Of a stretch of 64,000 nucleotides of DNA, positions 12,791-24,195 are shown piece by piece. Each line of letters begins with the position of its first letter. The stretch's first letter is position 1. Made by a program: the position numbers and the translations under genes. The stretch covers positions 1-64,000 of the forward strand of contig JAYMSP010000162.1 of the NCBI GenBank assembly GCA_036897095.1, written 5' to 3'. The notes beneath the pieces were generated by a model. The model was not told where the DNA came from and did no database searches. It saw only the letters and a program-made list of their open reading frames with translations. The stretch comes from Plantago elongata. Its lineage: Eukaryota > Streptophyta > Magnoliopsida > Lamiales > Plantaginaceae.

Positions 12791-13065
12791 TTTTTTGGTA
12801 GGTGATATATAGAAATGTCTACAATTTTATTTATTTATTTTTATCTTGCACTACCTATTCAGAGTCGAAGGTAAATTCAATGTGGATCGAGTGACCCCTG
12901 AAAAGGCCTCCACCCACCCTGAATCCGCAACTGATGTGATGGATAGGAAGCTTCAAAGTACTAGGGGATATATAATCTTCTAGAAATTTAATTAATTAAA
13001 TTATAAAATCAATTTACATAAACATCTTTTAATCATTAATAATGTTGAAAACTAAATGTTAGTTG

Positions 13066-13140
13066 GTAAAAGAATTCATCTGCAACCATCAGATTGATCA
13101 GATTGAAAATTTGAGTCACCTTTGTCGTCTGAAAAGAATA
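13066..13140 (+). mobile_element. tRNA-derived SINE head (degenerate)
   Basis: TTAGTTGGTAAAAGAATTC resembles an A box, and the following AAATTTGAGTCACC resembles the B box, ending with 'TTTGTCGTCTGAAAAG', the same order as in the better copies at 18.2 and 24.1 kb. Confidence 0.4.
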
Positions 13141-13485
13141 CTTTAACAATGTCATTATTTTTTGAATCAGCCACTATTTTAATTGACATGCTAATGTGTT
13201 AACCTTTCACTTTCTTATTCAACACCGTTTGATTTTTCGCTTGCGTACATCTTGACCCCTTTTAATCGTACTTTAAGTTAATCAAAAACTTGGAAAGAAG
13301 AAAATCGTCATCTTCCTTGGCGAAACGCTATATTGCTATTATCAAGGGGCTTTTTAATAAATAACCCGAAAAATATGATACTATGCGCATAGAATATAAT
13401 ATGAAGATAAAATCAATCTTGTTGTTTGATTATATAGTTAATCTCTGTCCGAAATGTAATTGTCCGACATGAGTAGAGACCAAGC

Positions 13486-13503
13486 TATATATATATATAT
13501 ATA
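13486..13503. repeat. (TA)n microsatellite
   Basis: Nine uninterrupted TA dinucleotides in non-coding DNA. Confidence 0.8.
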
Positions 13504-13805
13504 CGTGACAAACTAGCTATAGCCAAGCCCCTGATTACTTAGTCGCGTAAAACTATAACATCACACCTAACAGTGCTGGTCTTCTCAAGATTCTCCCATG
13601 CCACACCCATATACCCAACTTAGTTTAGTTTTAATCATACTACAATTGTAATCATCCGCAATTAAGCACCTTAACAATAAATTGTATGTAATTTTTTATT
13701 AATAATTAAAAAATAATTGAACCACCAACCTATTAATTAAAGTTGAAGCGTATTACCAACTAATTTATATTGTCATGTTGTAAATAATGTTATGTTGTAT
13801 CAATA

Positions 13806-14090
13806 GCGAAGACAAAGGTGTGCGTATGGGCGCGGCTGCACCTCAAAATTCAGACGGACCTTTAATATATAGTTTGTTAAATATTTTTTTCTGTTGAGTG
13901 GTACAAATTTAATATTTTATTAATGAATATTCTTGTTAAATATATTTTATGTTCATCATTTTTCAACTAATACATTATACTCAAAATACGAAAATTTTAT
14001 GTCAATTTATTTCTGCATACAAATTCGATTAACCAGACTTTCTTTATCTGAAAAAAAGAATTACATATTACACCTTGAGTTCTCACTCCG
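13806..14090 (+). repeat. Dispersed repeat, copy A of an unclassified family
   Basis: This roughly 280-bp stretch aligns over its length with 18291-18565: both carry GCGGC(T/C)GCACCTC near the start, then GACGGACCTT, ATATAGTTTGTTAA and a shared end around GATTAACCAGACTT and TTACA(T)ATTACACC. The family is not recognised. The open frame at 13933-14154 lies inside it and is not supported as a gene. Confidence 0.65.
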
Positions 14091-14660
14091 TCCCTATTTG
14101 CATTGCACGAAACGCTATGGGGCTGATTTGAGTAGTATCCAAATGTCCATTTGAATGCTACTTGGAGATTTTGTATTTGTTATGGCATTTAAATACCGAA
14201 GATCGAAATTGCTCTACAATAGTAACATTTTTCTCTACCTATATAACAAACTTATAATACTCTATCCAATTACAATTCTATACCAAACACAATTTTAACA
14301 ATTCCACTATAATTTCAATCACTATTCAGACATTTAAATCGGGGCATTTAAGTCGCATGTCAACCGCCTATGTGTTATATAACATGGGAGCGGAAAAGCC
14401 TGAAACTACGATAATACCCCAAGCCTATTGCCCATTGTGTGAGCATGAATTTTTTTACAATGCACACTTATAATTAAGGTGTGGATCAGATTCTATAATA
14501 CATACAAGTAGACATTATCGACCGAGCACCCATACCATTTTGTCCATCAGTTTATTATTTTTTTCATAAACTAATTATATTGCAAGGTACAATTGCTATT
14601 ATCATCTTATAACTCTATTAATATTGGAATTTAACCCTACCTCAATCAAAACCACCTTAT

Positions 14661-15145
14661 AACTTTGATGCCGGGGCTCAAAACTCTACACCTCTTACAT
14701 ACAACCTTAACACATTACCACCAGACCATCTCATGATTCCCCATTAGTCGACGCTCTTGTCTAATCAAATATAAATGAGTGAGTAATGATATAATATTAG
14801 TTAAGATAAATAGATTGATTTTATCTTATATTTGTTTGAGAATTAATAATGATTCGAGGAATCGAAACATTATTAAAACAACACGGTATAGTTGGAGTTA
14901 TAACTCAGCTACCGAGACTCAAACTCTACACCTCTAGGCTCTAACATACAATCTCAACTCCTTACTATCAGATCACCTTATGATTCTCAATCAGTCTCAC
15001 ACTCTTGTCTAATCAGATTTAAATGTGAGTGATGATATAATATTAGTTAAGATAAATAGATTGATTTTATCTTATATTTGTCTGGGAGTTAATAATGATT
15101 TGAGGAATTAAAATAATATTGAAACAACACAGGATAGTTGGAGTG
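14661..15145. repeat. Tandem duplication, unit about 241 bp
   Basis: The segment from 14661 (AACTTTGATGCC...) is repeated from 14902 (AACTCAGCTACC...). Shared landmarks are AACTCTACACCTC, TCTTGTCTAATCA, the 20-mer AGTTAAGATAAATAGATTGA and the closing GATAGTTGGAGT. Divergence is moderate, so the duplication is older than the one at 12.1 kb. Confidence 0.8.
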
Positions 15146-16350
15146 AGTCATTTCGACTGGTAGTTAAGTGAAGTCTTGTGCAAATTGACAAGTAGTATTA
15201 TATACACATAGATGGAGTAATAATGCAAGCGACAAGAGTTGAATAATGCAAGTAAACATTTGACAACTCCAAGTGAAAATTGATTCAACAGGTCACCATT
15301 GCAAGTAAATGTCGGAGAGCTAGGTTGTTGTGTTTATTTCTGATCCAAACACTATACTATATATCTATATAGTAATGCAACATGTAATGATTAATATTCA
15401 GTAATTTCAACTTTTAAAAAGCTAAGGAAATTGTTGAGAATGCCGAAAGGATAAATAAAATGTACGTGTCTAATTGCATGTTTTGCAGCTCAGCCTAGTG
15501 AACCTTACCAGCTCGCCACGTTTCGTTAACCACCTGATCTTGTTGGTGCCAACTTACATACCCTGAAATTCCAATCTTTACGAGAATTCTGCACTCACAT
15601 ACCCTGCCATCGCACGTTCGGGACCAATCCCTTTCCACTATTAAATCCTAAGAGTTCAGATCGAAATCTACTCGAATTCCGTCTAGTTTGGTTTGATCAT
15701 CTAGTTCGATTTGGTTCGGTTCGATTCAGTTCGTTCAAATATATATCTTCCTTCTACAAGTTAATGTATGTTCGTATGCTATCAAGTACAGATGTGTACT
15801 TAGGTGCATTATAAACGATTGATAAGAAATGTTCAGGTACATTGCATAAACATGGAGCTCATCCCAATTAATTAATTAGTAGGTATAATGTCATTATTCA
15901 TATTAACTGGAATATATGTTGGACTGAAGTATTAAATGCCACTCTTTTCATAGTTTAAACATCATGCATGTATGTATGCCATTAGAAGTCGGTCCAAATT
16001 TGAGAGCAACAAAGTTTATAGCTTTTCCTATATATCATCTTTAATTTTGTGTCTTTGTAGTGTTTAAATGTGTTGTTGTGTGCATACAAATATAGAAAAT
16101 TCAAATGATAAACTCATTTGGATGATTTATATAAATAAATCTTATATATTACACAAGTTTTCTAGACTCTAATCAATTATTATATTTATATAGAGATAAT
16201 AATTATCCATTTCGGGATTGAATCGGTAACATTTTGAGTATACGGTAATTTCAACTTGTAATTCTGATTATGATCATGTTCACCCCTAACCTTTTAGCTT
16301 CATGAACGTTTTTTTAATTAAAAAACTCATTATGTGAGGTGCATCTTCAT
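15146..16350. other. Intergenic, no gene recognised
   Basis: AT-rich, with a degenerate run of TTCGGTTCGATTC-type words near 15690-15740. Nothing coding is supported. Confidence 0.4.
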
Positions 16351-16582
16351 AAACAAGCTAATTTGTTTGAGAAACTAATCAATTTAGTTTGTTGATAAGA
16401 AAAGTACAAGGTGAGCGAATCAGTTACATGCTAACAATCCATCTACTAGCTAAATTAATTTTCAGTAGACAAGCTAGTTTGTTTGAGAAGCTAATCAATT
16501 TAGCTTGTTGATAAAAAAAGTACAAGGTGATCGAATCAGTTACATGCTAGCAATCAATCTACTAGCTAAATTAATTTTCAGT
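16351..16582. repeat. Tandem duplication, unit 116 bp
   Basis: AAACAAGCTAATTTGTTTGAG at 16351 recurs at 16467 (AGACAAGCTAGTTTG...), and both copies end CTAAATTAATTTTCAGT. The copies differ at about 10 of 116 positions. The unit is full of AAGCTAATC / GATTAGTTT words able to pair with each other. Confidence 0.85.
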
Positions 16583-18228
16583 TAATTTAGTTAAAGAGAG
16601 TCGTGGAATTTTGATCGTACTGAACCCCCTATATACATTTAGTCCAGCCCAAATTGACGCCTGGCCACAAAGAAACAATAGAATCCTTTGAGTGCGCAAA
16701 TTACCAGACGAAGGATGAACGTTTTCTACGTCGTCCTCTAGTGATCAACAAAACTGAAGCGGTATTAGTCCATTTGACTAAAACAAAAATGAAAATGAAA
16801 TATTCTAAAATGAACAAAACGTTAAAAGGGCTTTTCAAGCTAATAGGTTGTTAGTTATTAGGTACTTGTGAGACAGACCCACCACTAAGTAAGCTAAGCC
16901 CACCATTAGACTTTAATTCACGTGATTCAATTCATCATAAGCCATCGATCTCACTAATTCTTGCAACCACTTTTCTTCATTGGTTCATTTCATTTAGCAT
17001 CTTACCAAAAGCTTCGGGCAGTTGCACAGGAAGCTGCATCGAAAGTGCGTATCGCAATCTCCCATAGACTACTTGTACAAAATTTACTACATCAATGAAT
17101 TTCGCCCAATCAACTCTCATATTCACACTAGCCAGCTACATCAAAACTATAAATTTGTTAAAATCATATCATATTGATTACATAGCGGTTTCTGAAGATT
17201 CTAACAATTTACTTTACTAGGGCCTAGGGGTGTGTATATACAAATGTAAAATTCTAAAGTAGGTAGTGTTCGTGGGAAAATATTAAAAGAAATATTGTAG
17301 AGTGAAACACATACATTTTATATACTACACAATTGTTATATACTTTTAATATACTTTACAATAGCTAATTATTAAAAAGTTATACTCCGGATATTTTTTT
17401 ACTTCGATTTGATGATTTATTACACACACCGGAAGTATTTCACACGTCGAAAGTGCATCAAGTATCGAAAGTACCTCAAGCGCTTGACACATATCAAATC
17501 GTGATTCAATCTCAAAAATTATTTTGAAAGAAAAATTAAAAAAAGAAAGAGAAATTCAAAAAATACAAAGTTATTGTTTCGAGTATGTGAGATCTTCCAT
17601 ACGCGTATAATAAATCACCAAATCTGAAAAAAATGATCGAAGTATATCTTCTAAACAAATGATCACTGTGAAATATAGAAAAAATACATAATTATTGCAC
17701 AATATATAAAATGGATGTGTCTCCCAGATATATTTTTAAAATATATATGATAAACTATTGCACAAAATTTATGGTCTATGTAAATTTTCCTATAATTACT
17801 TATATAGCCATTTGGCATAAGATCTTCACAGCCATTTAATAGAAAAATGACTTGTACAAGTGGAATATAGTTTTAGTAGTATGAAAAATAAGAAACGGAT
17901 TAATGGTGAGTTATGAGAGTTACTAATAATTAGTCCACACGTAATACTAAAACAATGATGCGACTTAGACCTTTGAGACTTGGAAACATTAAAAAGATAG
18001 CTCCAAAGATATCTTATCCTCACATCAAGTTGGTACTCATTCAATCAGGATTGTCTAACTTCTTGCACTCGTAGACAATTTGAAGGATATGCTTTAGTTG
18101 GATCGGGCATGTTTAGTTGTTAAGCAAGCATAAGCAAAATTCACTACTTTAGTGATTACGATAGTTATATTAGGATTCTTGGTAAGAAAATATTGTTATG
18201 ATAAAATTATAATTTTGCATAAAGGACG
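16583..18228. other. Intergenic, no gene recognised
   Basis: The open frame at 16654-16854 is Lys-rich with no recognised domain. The rest is AT-rich and non-coding in appearance. Confidence 0.4.
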
Positions 18229-18285
18229 ATGACTCATTGATAAGATGTTTCACCTTTAATTAATATGTCGGGATTCGAGTCACCG
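18229..18285 (+). mobile_element. tRNA-derived SINE head
   Basis: GACTCATTGATAAGATGTTTC followed after a short interval by GTCGGGATTCGAGTCACCG (B box GGATTCGAGTC, 18271-18281). It matches the head at 24.1 kb closely: both contain TTTCACCTT, AATTAATA and GTCGGG. Confidence 0.6.
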
Positions 18286-18290
18286 AATGA

Positions 18291-18565
18291 CTGAAATAAA
18301 GGAGTGTGGATGGATGCGGCCGCACCTCCGAAACTTAGACGGACCTTCAACATATAGTTTGTTAATTCTATTCTTTTTTTATCGAGGGGTATATATTTTA
18401 TATTTTATTAGTGAATATACTTGTTTAATATACTTTATTTATCAATTTCAATTAATATATTATGCTCAAGATACAAAACTTTTACGTCAATTTGTTTCTA
18501 CATACGCGTTCGATTAACCAGACTTTATTCACTCAAAAAGAAATACATGTTGCACTCCCGAAATA
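18291..18565 (+). repeat. Dispersed repeat, copy B
   Basis: Partner of the repeat at 13806-14090, in the same orientation. It begins immediately after the SINE head at 18229-18285, so the two could be parts of one composite element or two adjoining insertions. The open frames at 18287-18762 lie in it and are not supported as genes. Confidence 0.65.
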
Positions 18566-20557
18566 TGAGTTATAGCTTCTCCCTTGAAGTCACCCCTTTT
18601 TCATTTCCGAAAAAAGTTATGCATAAAGAAACATATTATAGATTTACCTATCATTTTATCATTAGTCACTGGACTAGCATAGAGATTATATATTTACCAC
18701 CCTTTTTTAATAATAATTCTTTAATAATTTATTCTTTTCAACGTAAAATTACTTCAGTTTAATTTAATTTTATTTAATCATGTTTAATTCTATTTAATTA
18801 TAATTTATACTTCACTTTCTCTTGAAATGAAAATTCCAAGACCTAATATGGGCACCTTTTGTTGGACATTTTGCCTTCAACCATCTTTATCTTATGCAAT
18901 AAGTCTTCATATTTTCTTAATTAGTCTTTTAACATTTTCTCGACCCATTACAACATACATATTAATATGTTGTGGTCCAACTAATTTCAAATAAGTAAAA
19001 ATCTGGGTGGGTAATAGCCCACCCTAGCCCTGCCAATATTATTCATGTCCATTTTAAATTTGAAATAAGGTCATTTTGATTTCTAAACAAGGGATGGCCC
19101 TATTTATTAGCATGCCCTTTATCGCGAAACCTTGGAAAACAACAATTACGATGCAACTTGGTGAAACTTAAATACATACCACAAAACGAGCATACGAAAA
19201 TCATGTGTGCAACTTAATTTTCAATGAAACCACTCAACAATACAAGGAACTACGTACACTAGGCACTAGCTAGTAGTAACGAGACTCCACTTGCTAAAAT
19301 CCCACTATAACAATATGATAATATCTACCAATATCTAACAATTAGTGATCCTCGTAAATTGAAAAGAGTTCAATTAACTAGAATTTTTAAGTTAGAAATT
19401 TATAGTAAAATATAATGTTAGAAATACTCGTTAAGAATGTACTCAATAGTATTTATTGAATTAGTTAGATACTTAACGAATATCGAAAGACAATTCTTAT
19501 GTAAATTATGTTATATATCACACATCGTTTGAAATTTTTATGAATATGCTCTATAAGATAATGTACTATTATATCCCTTAAGTTCTTTTATGGATAGATT
19601 ATTCGGATCTACATTGTAAATGAGATACTAAGTGTTGCTTAAGTTGACATTAAATCTTGGACATCTTCATTCTTTTATGCATGATCTGGACTTGCCTTCT
19701 CTTTTACCATATACTGAGTGCGAATATGCCAACTGATACGTGAAGTGGCAGTTAAAATATTCAACATCACATATTCTCGACTTGACTCTTTCTCTATTAT
19801 TATGTATTTTGCACAGGTCTACCGACTCGAAACTATATTAAAATATCTTATATTATACTCTTTAAAATATTTTACAATTGTCTCCCCCTACAAAATCCTT
19901 CAACTTTGTAGGTTTACCTTACCATAACATATAAAATGACAACCCTTTCTAGGGGACTCTTTTAAGGGAGTAAACTATTCCATCACTACTAATTAAATAT
20001 CCCAGTTTTCGAACAATTATATATCTTGCACAGTAGTTCCACGAGAAAAATAATCCATGACATACTTGAGCACGTCGGTTGTAACATCACAATAATGTTC
20101 TGCAAATGTCTAGTACTCCATAGATATTGCACCAATGAGAGTAACTTCTCAATTTCTCATGTGATCCTTATGAAAAATTTCCTTGTACACTGGGACCTGC
20201 ATAATCTCAGAAATTTTACCACTCTTCTATTCACTTAAATATCTGCTAGTATAAACATTTCGAACTCTGAAATTCGAATTATTGAAATACTAAATTGGTT
20301 GTGAAATAAAAAACGGGTGAGAAAATAGAGTAAGTTAAAAGTAGAAAAACGACAAGGATAAATGCTGTAGCAGGAGCAGGCCTGTAATTTCATCGAAATA
20401 CGTATGTGTCACAACATAAAGACACACACAGCACAGGTACATATACACAAAAATCATAATAACACACTACACACAAGTTCACGAAAAATTGAAAAAAAAT
20501 ACTCGAATACAACCTGTCACGCATACTCATTTCTACAGCCTGGCAGGCTACTTGCTG
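18566..20557. other. Intergenic, no gene recognised
   Basis: AT-rich. The stretch at about 19700-20240 has a somewhat different composition and two short open frames, but no family is recognised. The last part grades into the promoter of the second PADRE gene. Confidence 0.4.
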
Positions 20558-20629
20558 ACGTGTCCTCCCGGTTCACTTCCCCATAATCGTGTTTTCCCAA
20601 TTTCCTATTCCCCCTCTATATATATATAC
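20558..20629 (+). promoter_or_regulatory. Promoter of the second PADRE gene: ACGTGTC, GGTTCACTTCCC and TATA box
   Basis: ACGTGTC at 20558-20564 has the core of ABRE/G-box sites bound by plant bZIP factors. GGTTCACTTCCC at 20570-20581 matches the word in front of the first PADRE gene in 11 of 12 bases. A TATATATATA run at about 20617-20628 serves as the TATA box, about 110 bp before the ATG, the same distance as in the paralogue. The ABRE-like site fits the stress-responsive behaviour known for the family; actual induction is inference. Confidence 0.55.
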
Positions 20630-20736
20630 CCTCCGCTCACCATTTCATTCACAATCACTTCACACCTCTTCAATTCATAACCAAAAACAGAAACTACAAA
20701 TTCACAATTTACAAAATTGATTTAGATCAACCAAAA

Positions 20737-21162
20737 ATGGGGATATGCAGTTCCTGTGAGTCGGCCAATGTGGCAACAGCGAAGCTCATACTCGACGATG
20801 GAAGCTTAGAGGAGTTTCCGTACCCTGTGAAAGTGTCGTACGTACTGCAGAAGAATCCGTCGAGTTTCATTTGCGATTCTGACGATATGGACTTTGACGA
20901 TGTCGTTTCGGCAGTTGACGATGAGGATGTGCTTGTTCCTGGTCAGTTGTACTTCGTGTTGCCTTTGAGCCGGTTGAAGCAGCGGCTCAGGGCGGAGGAG
21001 ATGGCGGCATTGGCAGTTAAGGCTAGCTCGGCGTTGGGGAAGAGTAGTGGGGATATTTGCTCTGGGGAGAAATGTGACACGGTGGTGAGGAGGCGGAGAT
21101 GTGGTGGTGGTGGTGGTGGGAGAGGGAGGTTTACGGCGAAATTGAGTGCGATTTCGGAGTAG
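20737..21162 (+). CDS. PADRE (DUF4228) domain protein, second copy
   Basis: Intronless gene for 141 residues. It starts MGICSSCESANVATAKLIL and carries the same blocks as the copy at 6.7 kb: YPVKVSYVLQKNPSSFICDSDDMDFDD, VPGQLYFVLPLSRLKQRL, EEMAALAVKASSAL and a closing FTAKLSAISE. Gly2 with Cys4 and Cys7 suits N-myristoylation plus S-acylation. A Gly-rich and Arg-rich linker precedes the last ten residues, as is usual for this disordered tail. This copy has the more acidic middle (DDEDV) and a higher G+C content than its neighbour. Two PADRE genes on the same strand 13.6 kb apart, with matching promoter words, point to an old tandem duplication now split by repeats. Confidence 0.93.
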   Translation: MGICSSCESANVATAKLILDDGSLEEFPYPVKVSYVLQKNPSSFICDSDDMDFDDVVSAVDDEDVLVPGQLYFVLPLSRLKQRLRAEEMAALAVKASSALGKSSGDICSGEKCDTVVRRRRCGGGGGGRGRFTAKLSAISE

Positions 21163-22620
21163 ATAGGGGTAGTTTCGGGAATTCGTTTCGTGTAAATATA
21201 TTAGCGTTTGAACGAATTGGGGAGAAAAAAATGATGGGAATTTGGGATGGATAGATTATGATGATCTTTTGTTAATTAGCCTACATTTGGAAAAAGTTGA
21301 GAAGAGATCTGTTTCCTTTGGAATTAATGCTAACTCGCACCTTGAGTTGCGATTTTGGTCCTCCTCTATCTACGAGTTAATAATGAAATAACAATCCGCG
21401 ATAGACAAATCATGTATTATGGACTGTTTGAAATAAAACTCAACTGAGACAAACGGTCTCTTCGTTCTATTTTCATTATTTATGATTATAACTCGATAAA
21501 CTTACCTCAAACATAAACCGGTGTATATAATTATAATTGATCTCCGAAAGAAATTATTAGAAATTCAAGTGGTTATTGCACAGTAGCAACTACTTAGCTC
21601 TGACGCAAAAACAAAATCTTACATTTTTTTATGCATACGTTACCAAAAGTTCATGAATGTTCTGGCATGCACTTATGATAAGAAACAAGTTATTGCAGGC
21701 TTGTAGTAAGTAAAGATAAAAGCAACTCACAATATCAAGAAAATGAACCAAGAACGTCACCTGTAGATTTTATTTCCATTTGTTGATTCAATTCACGTTG
21801 GTTTTTCAACTTGATGATTAGTGGAGTTCTAAATCTAGTAATGGACATTTATATCACCAAGTGTCTTATGTAATTATTCCAATATTTTGTTTTCTAATAC
21901 TACTAGTAGAATTGATGATTATAAGGAAGTACCACCTACATGATCGAGCTGATAATTAGGAGTATGATTTTTTGATTGTTCAAAAAGTTCAAATATGTAG
22001 GATTGATATTTACTAAAACTTGCTTAGCTTCTCCTAATCAAACAAGTCATTAGAGGAAAAAAAGGTGTATCCAAAAGGCAAGCAAATTTGTGGAGATAAG
22101 ATTAGCTAGCTAGATTTAGTCATGACTTACCAACAAGAAGGTGTACTAGCTAAGATTATTAAGTGAACATGAAGTTTACGGGGAGAGCTATCGTAACTTA
22201 CTTGCTTATATTTTTATTTGAATAAAATTTATTTTAACTCAACTATAATTTTAGTGTTGAATGTACATATTTATTTTAAAGTACAATAAACACTTTCAAA
22301 CCTTCTTCTTCTTGCATTTATCACGTTTCCATCCATCATTTTTCTTGTTTTCAAATTTTATTTTTGTCCACTTTAAAATATTTATAACTTGAAAATTAAA
22401 AATGTAAAAAATAAATAAATATCACCAACAACTTTATATTTTTGAGATCTATAAATAAATATCACTCTCAACAATGTTTGATTATTATTTTGATATGTAT
22501 AAAAATTACTAACAACTTTATTTGAATCTTAAAAAATAGTAAAACAATTCTAAAAATATAATGATACTAATTTTAACTTTTAAATATCATGAATATTTAA
22601 GAATAATCATTTATATTAAA
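21163..22620. other. 3' flank of second PADRE gene and intergenic DNA
   Basis: The 3' UTR likely runs to about 21390 (TTAATAATGAAATAA). Beyond it the DNA is AT-rich with no supported gene. Confidence 0.4.
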
Positions 22621-22916
22621 AAATACCGGTACCTAAATCTGATGCTCGATACTCGTGTTCGATGTCTGGTATCCGTATTCGATGTCCGTTCTCCAAGTTC
22701 GATGTCCGTCACCCATCTCCGATGCACGAGACCCGTGTTTGATGTCTGGTATCCCTAAGCAATGCCCGACAACTGTACCCATTGTCCGGTATTCATACCA
22801 GATGTCCGTCATCCGTATCCAATGCACGGTACCCGTGTTTGATGTCTGCCGTAATCAATGTCGGATAACCGTACCCATTACCCGGTATCTGTATATGATG
22901 CCCAACCCAGTTACCC
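22621..22916. repeat. 20-bp minisatellite with higher-order period
   Basis: Fourteen units follow each other from 22641, thirteen of exactly 20 bp and one of 16 bp (22841-22856), around a consensus like GATGTCCGGTACCCGTGTTC. A degraded unit precedes them at 22621-22640. Units 5-8 (22721-22800) are more like units 10-13 (22821-22896) than like their neighbours, so blocks of several units were copied together. The array is GC-rich inside AT-rich DNA. Because 20 is not a multiple of 3, the open frames crossing it (22561-22948) give repeating peptides in changing frames and are not genes. Confidence 0.9.
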
Positions 22917-24107
22917 TATATGATTATCATATCATGTTGCTAGTTTAATTATTGCCCCTATATAATAAAATTACACTTTTGAAACTCGTTTACAATTTAT
23001 TAAGGTACAAATAAAGTCGTTAGTGATTTCTATAGATCTCGAAAAAATAATTCAAAAATTGCCAAGAGTGGTCTCTATTTATATATCTCAAAAAAATATA
23101 GTTGTTGGTAAATTTTATTTATTTTTATCATTATTTTATTTTAAGTTGGACAAAATCAAATTTAAAGAGAAAGATGAAGATGAAGAGGTAAACAAATGAA
23201 CTAGTGAAATGAAAAAAAGAACAAGTGGGTCCACTCAATATTCTTACATGGTTAGTACAAAATATTTACTATTTGACAAAAATTATATGAAGTTGTTGGT
23301 GGTTTTGTTGGTCAAAGAAAATTGAAAGAAATGCACTGAATAAATATGTATTAGTAAAAAAAACCCAAAGTTTATGCATTTACTACTGTCTATAGTGGGT
23401 GGTTCGGTTGGCAAGATAGGATTAGAAGTTGTATTTACTAGGTCTCGTGAAAGAGATCTCATTTTGATATGTTAGTGTTTGTTGATTTTAAATTAATACT
23501 GAAATTAAAAAAAATTAAGAAAAATTATGATGGTGAGATTGCACTTTAGTTTTTAGTATAATTTTTAAACAATTTTAAAAATAAAATTTACGATTAAATT
23601 ATTATTGAACTGGATTTAGAAAGTTTAGAAACTATAGTAAATGGAAAAGAAGTAACACAGCCATAATTGAGAGGGTGATTCACAGCTCTTGTACAGCTGG
23701 TACTATACTTATGGGAGCACACAAAATTTGGATGTATCTATTGAAATCTGACATAGCCCCGTTGAGTTTTTTCCTCAAAAACCTAGAAGCTATTGGTCCT
23801 CAAAATTTGACAGATCGACGAGATTCTCCCGAAGTAATTTGTATGTACATATTGACCATATATAGTCACAACATAACTAAGAGAGTAATATTTTCTTGGT
23901 TCTGAAGGGGCGGTTTATTATACAATTTAAAATTGACAAAATCTAATTTAAATGGCATATTTTATATATAAAATAGATCATTTGAATTGAATTTTATCAA
24001 TTTAAATTGTATAACAAACAACCTTAAAATATTTGAGTACATACTAAGGGCATAGTATGAGTTAGCATACAACAAGCAGTTATCAAGTTTTAATGCTGAT
24101 GACAACT
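22917..24107. other. Intergenic, no gene recognised
   Basis: AT-rich; one open frame at 23675-23905 (76 codons) has no recognisable domain. Confidence 0.4.
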
Positions 24108-24195
24108 ATGCACATCTCAGTTGGTAAAATATTTCACCTTCAATTAATAGGTCGGGTTCGAGTCATCGTTTTGTTGTTTCAAAAAAGAAATTTTA
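24108..24195 (+). mobile_element. tRNA-derived SINE head, best copy
   Basis: ATCTCAGTTGGTAAAATATT (24114-24133) is an A-box-like sequence and GGGTTCGAGTC (24154-24164) a nearly canonical B box, 30-odd bp apart. They are followed by CATCGTTTTGTTGTTTC and an A-rich stretch. The same wording returns at 18.2, 13.1 and 56.3 kb and, inverted, at 25.9 kb. Confidence 0.65.

Noticed and set aside
22561-22948. Open frames with repeating peptides across the 20-bp minisatellite, on both strands
   Set aside because: The 20-bp period shifts the frame each unit; the frames stay open because the repeat lacks stops, not because of selection. No domain, no gene signals.
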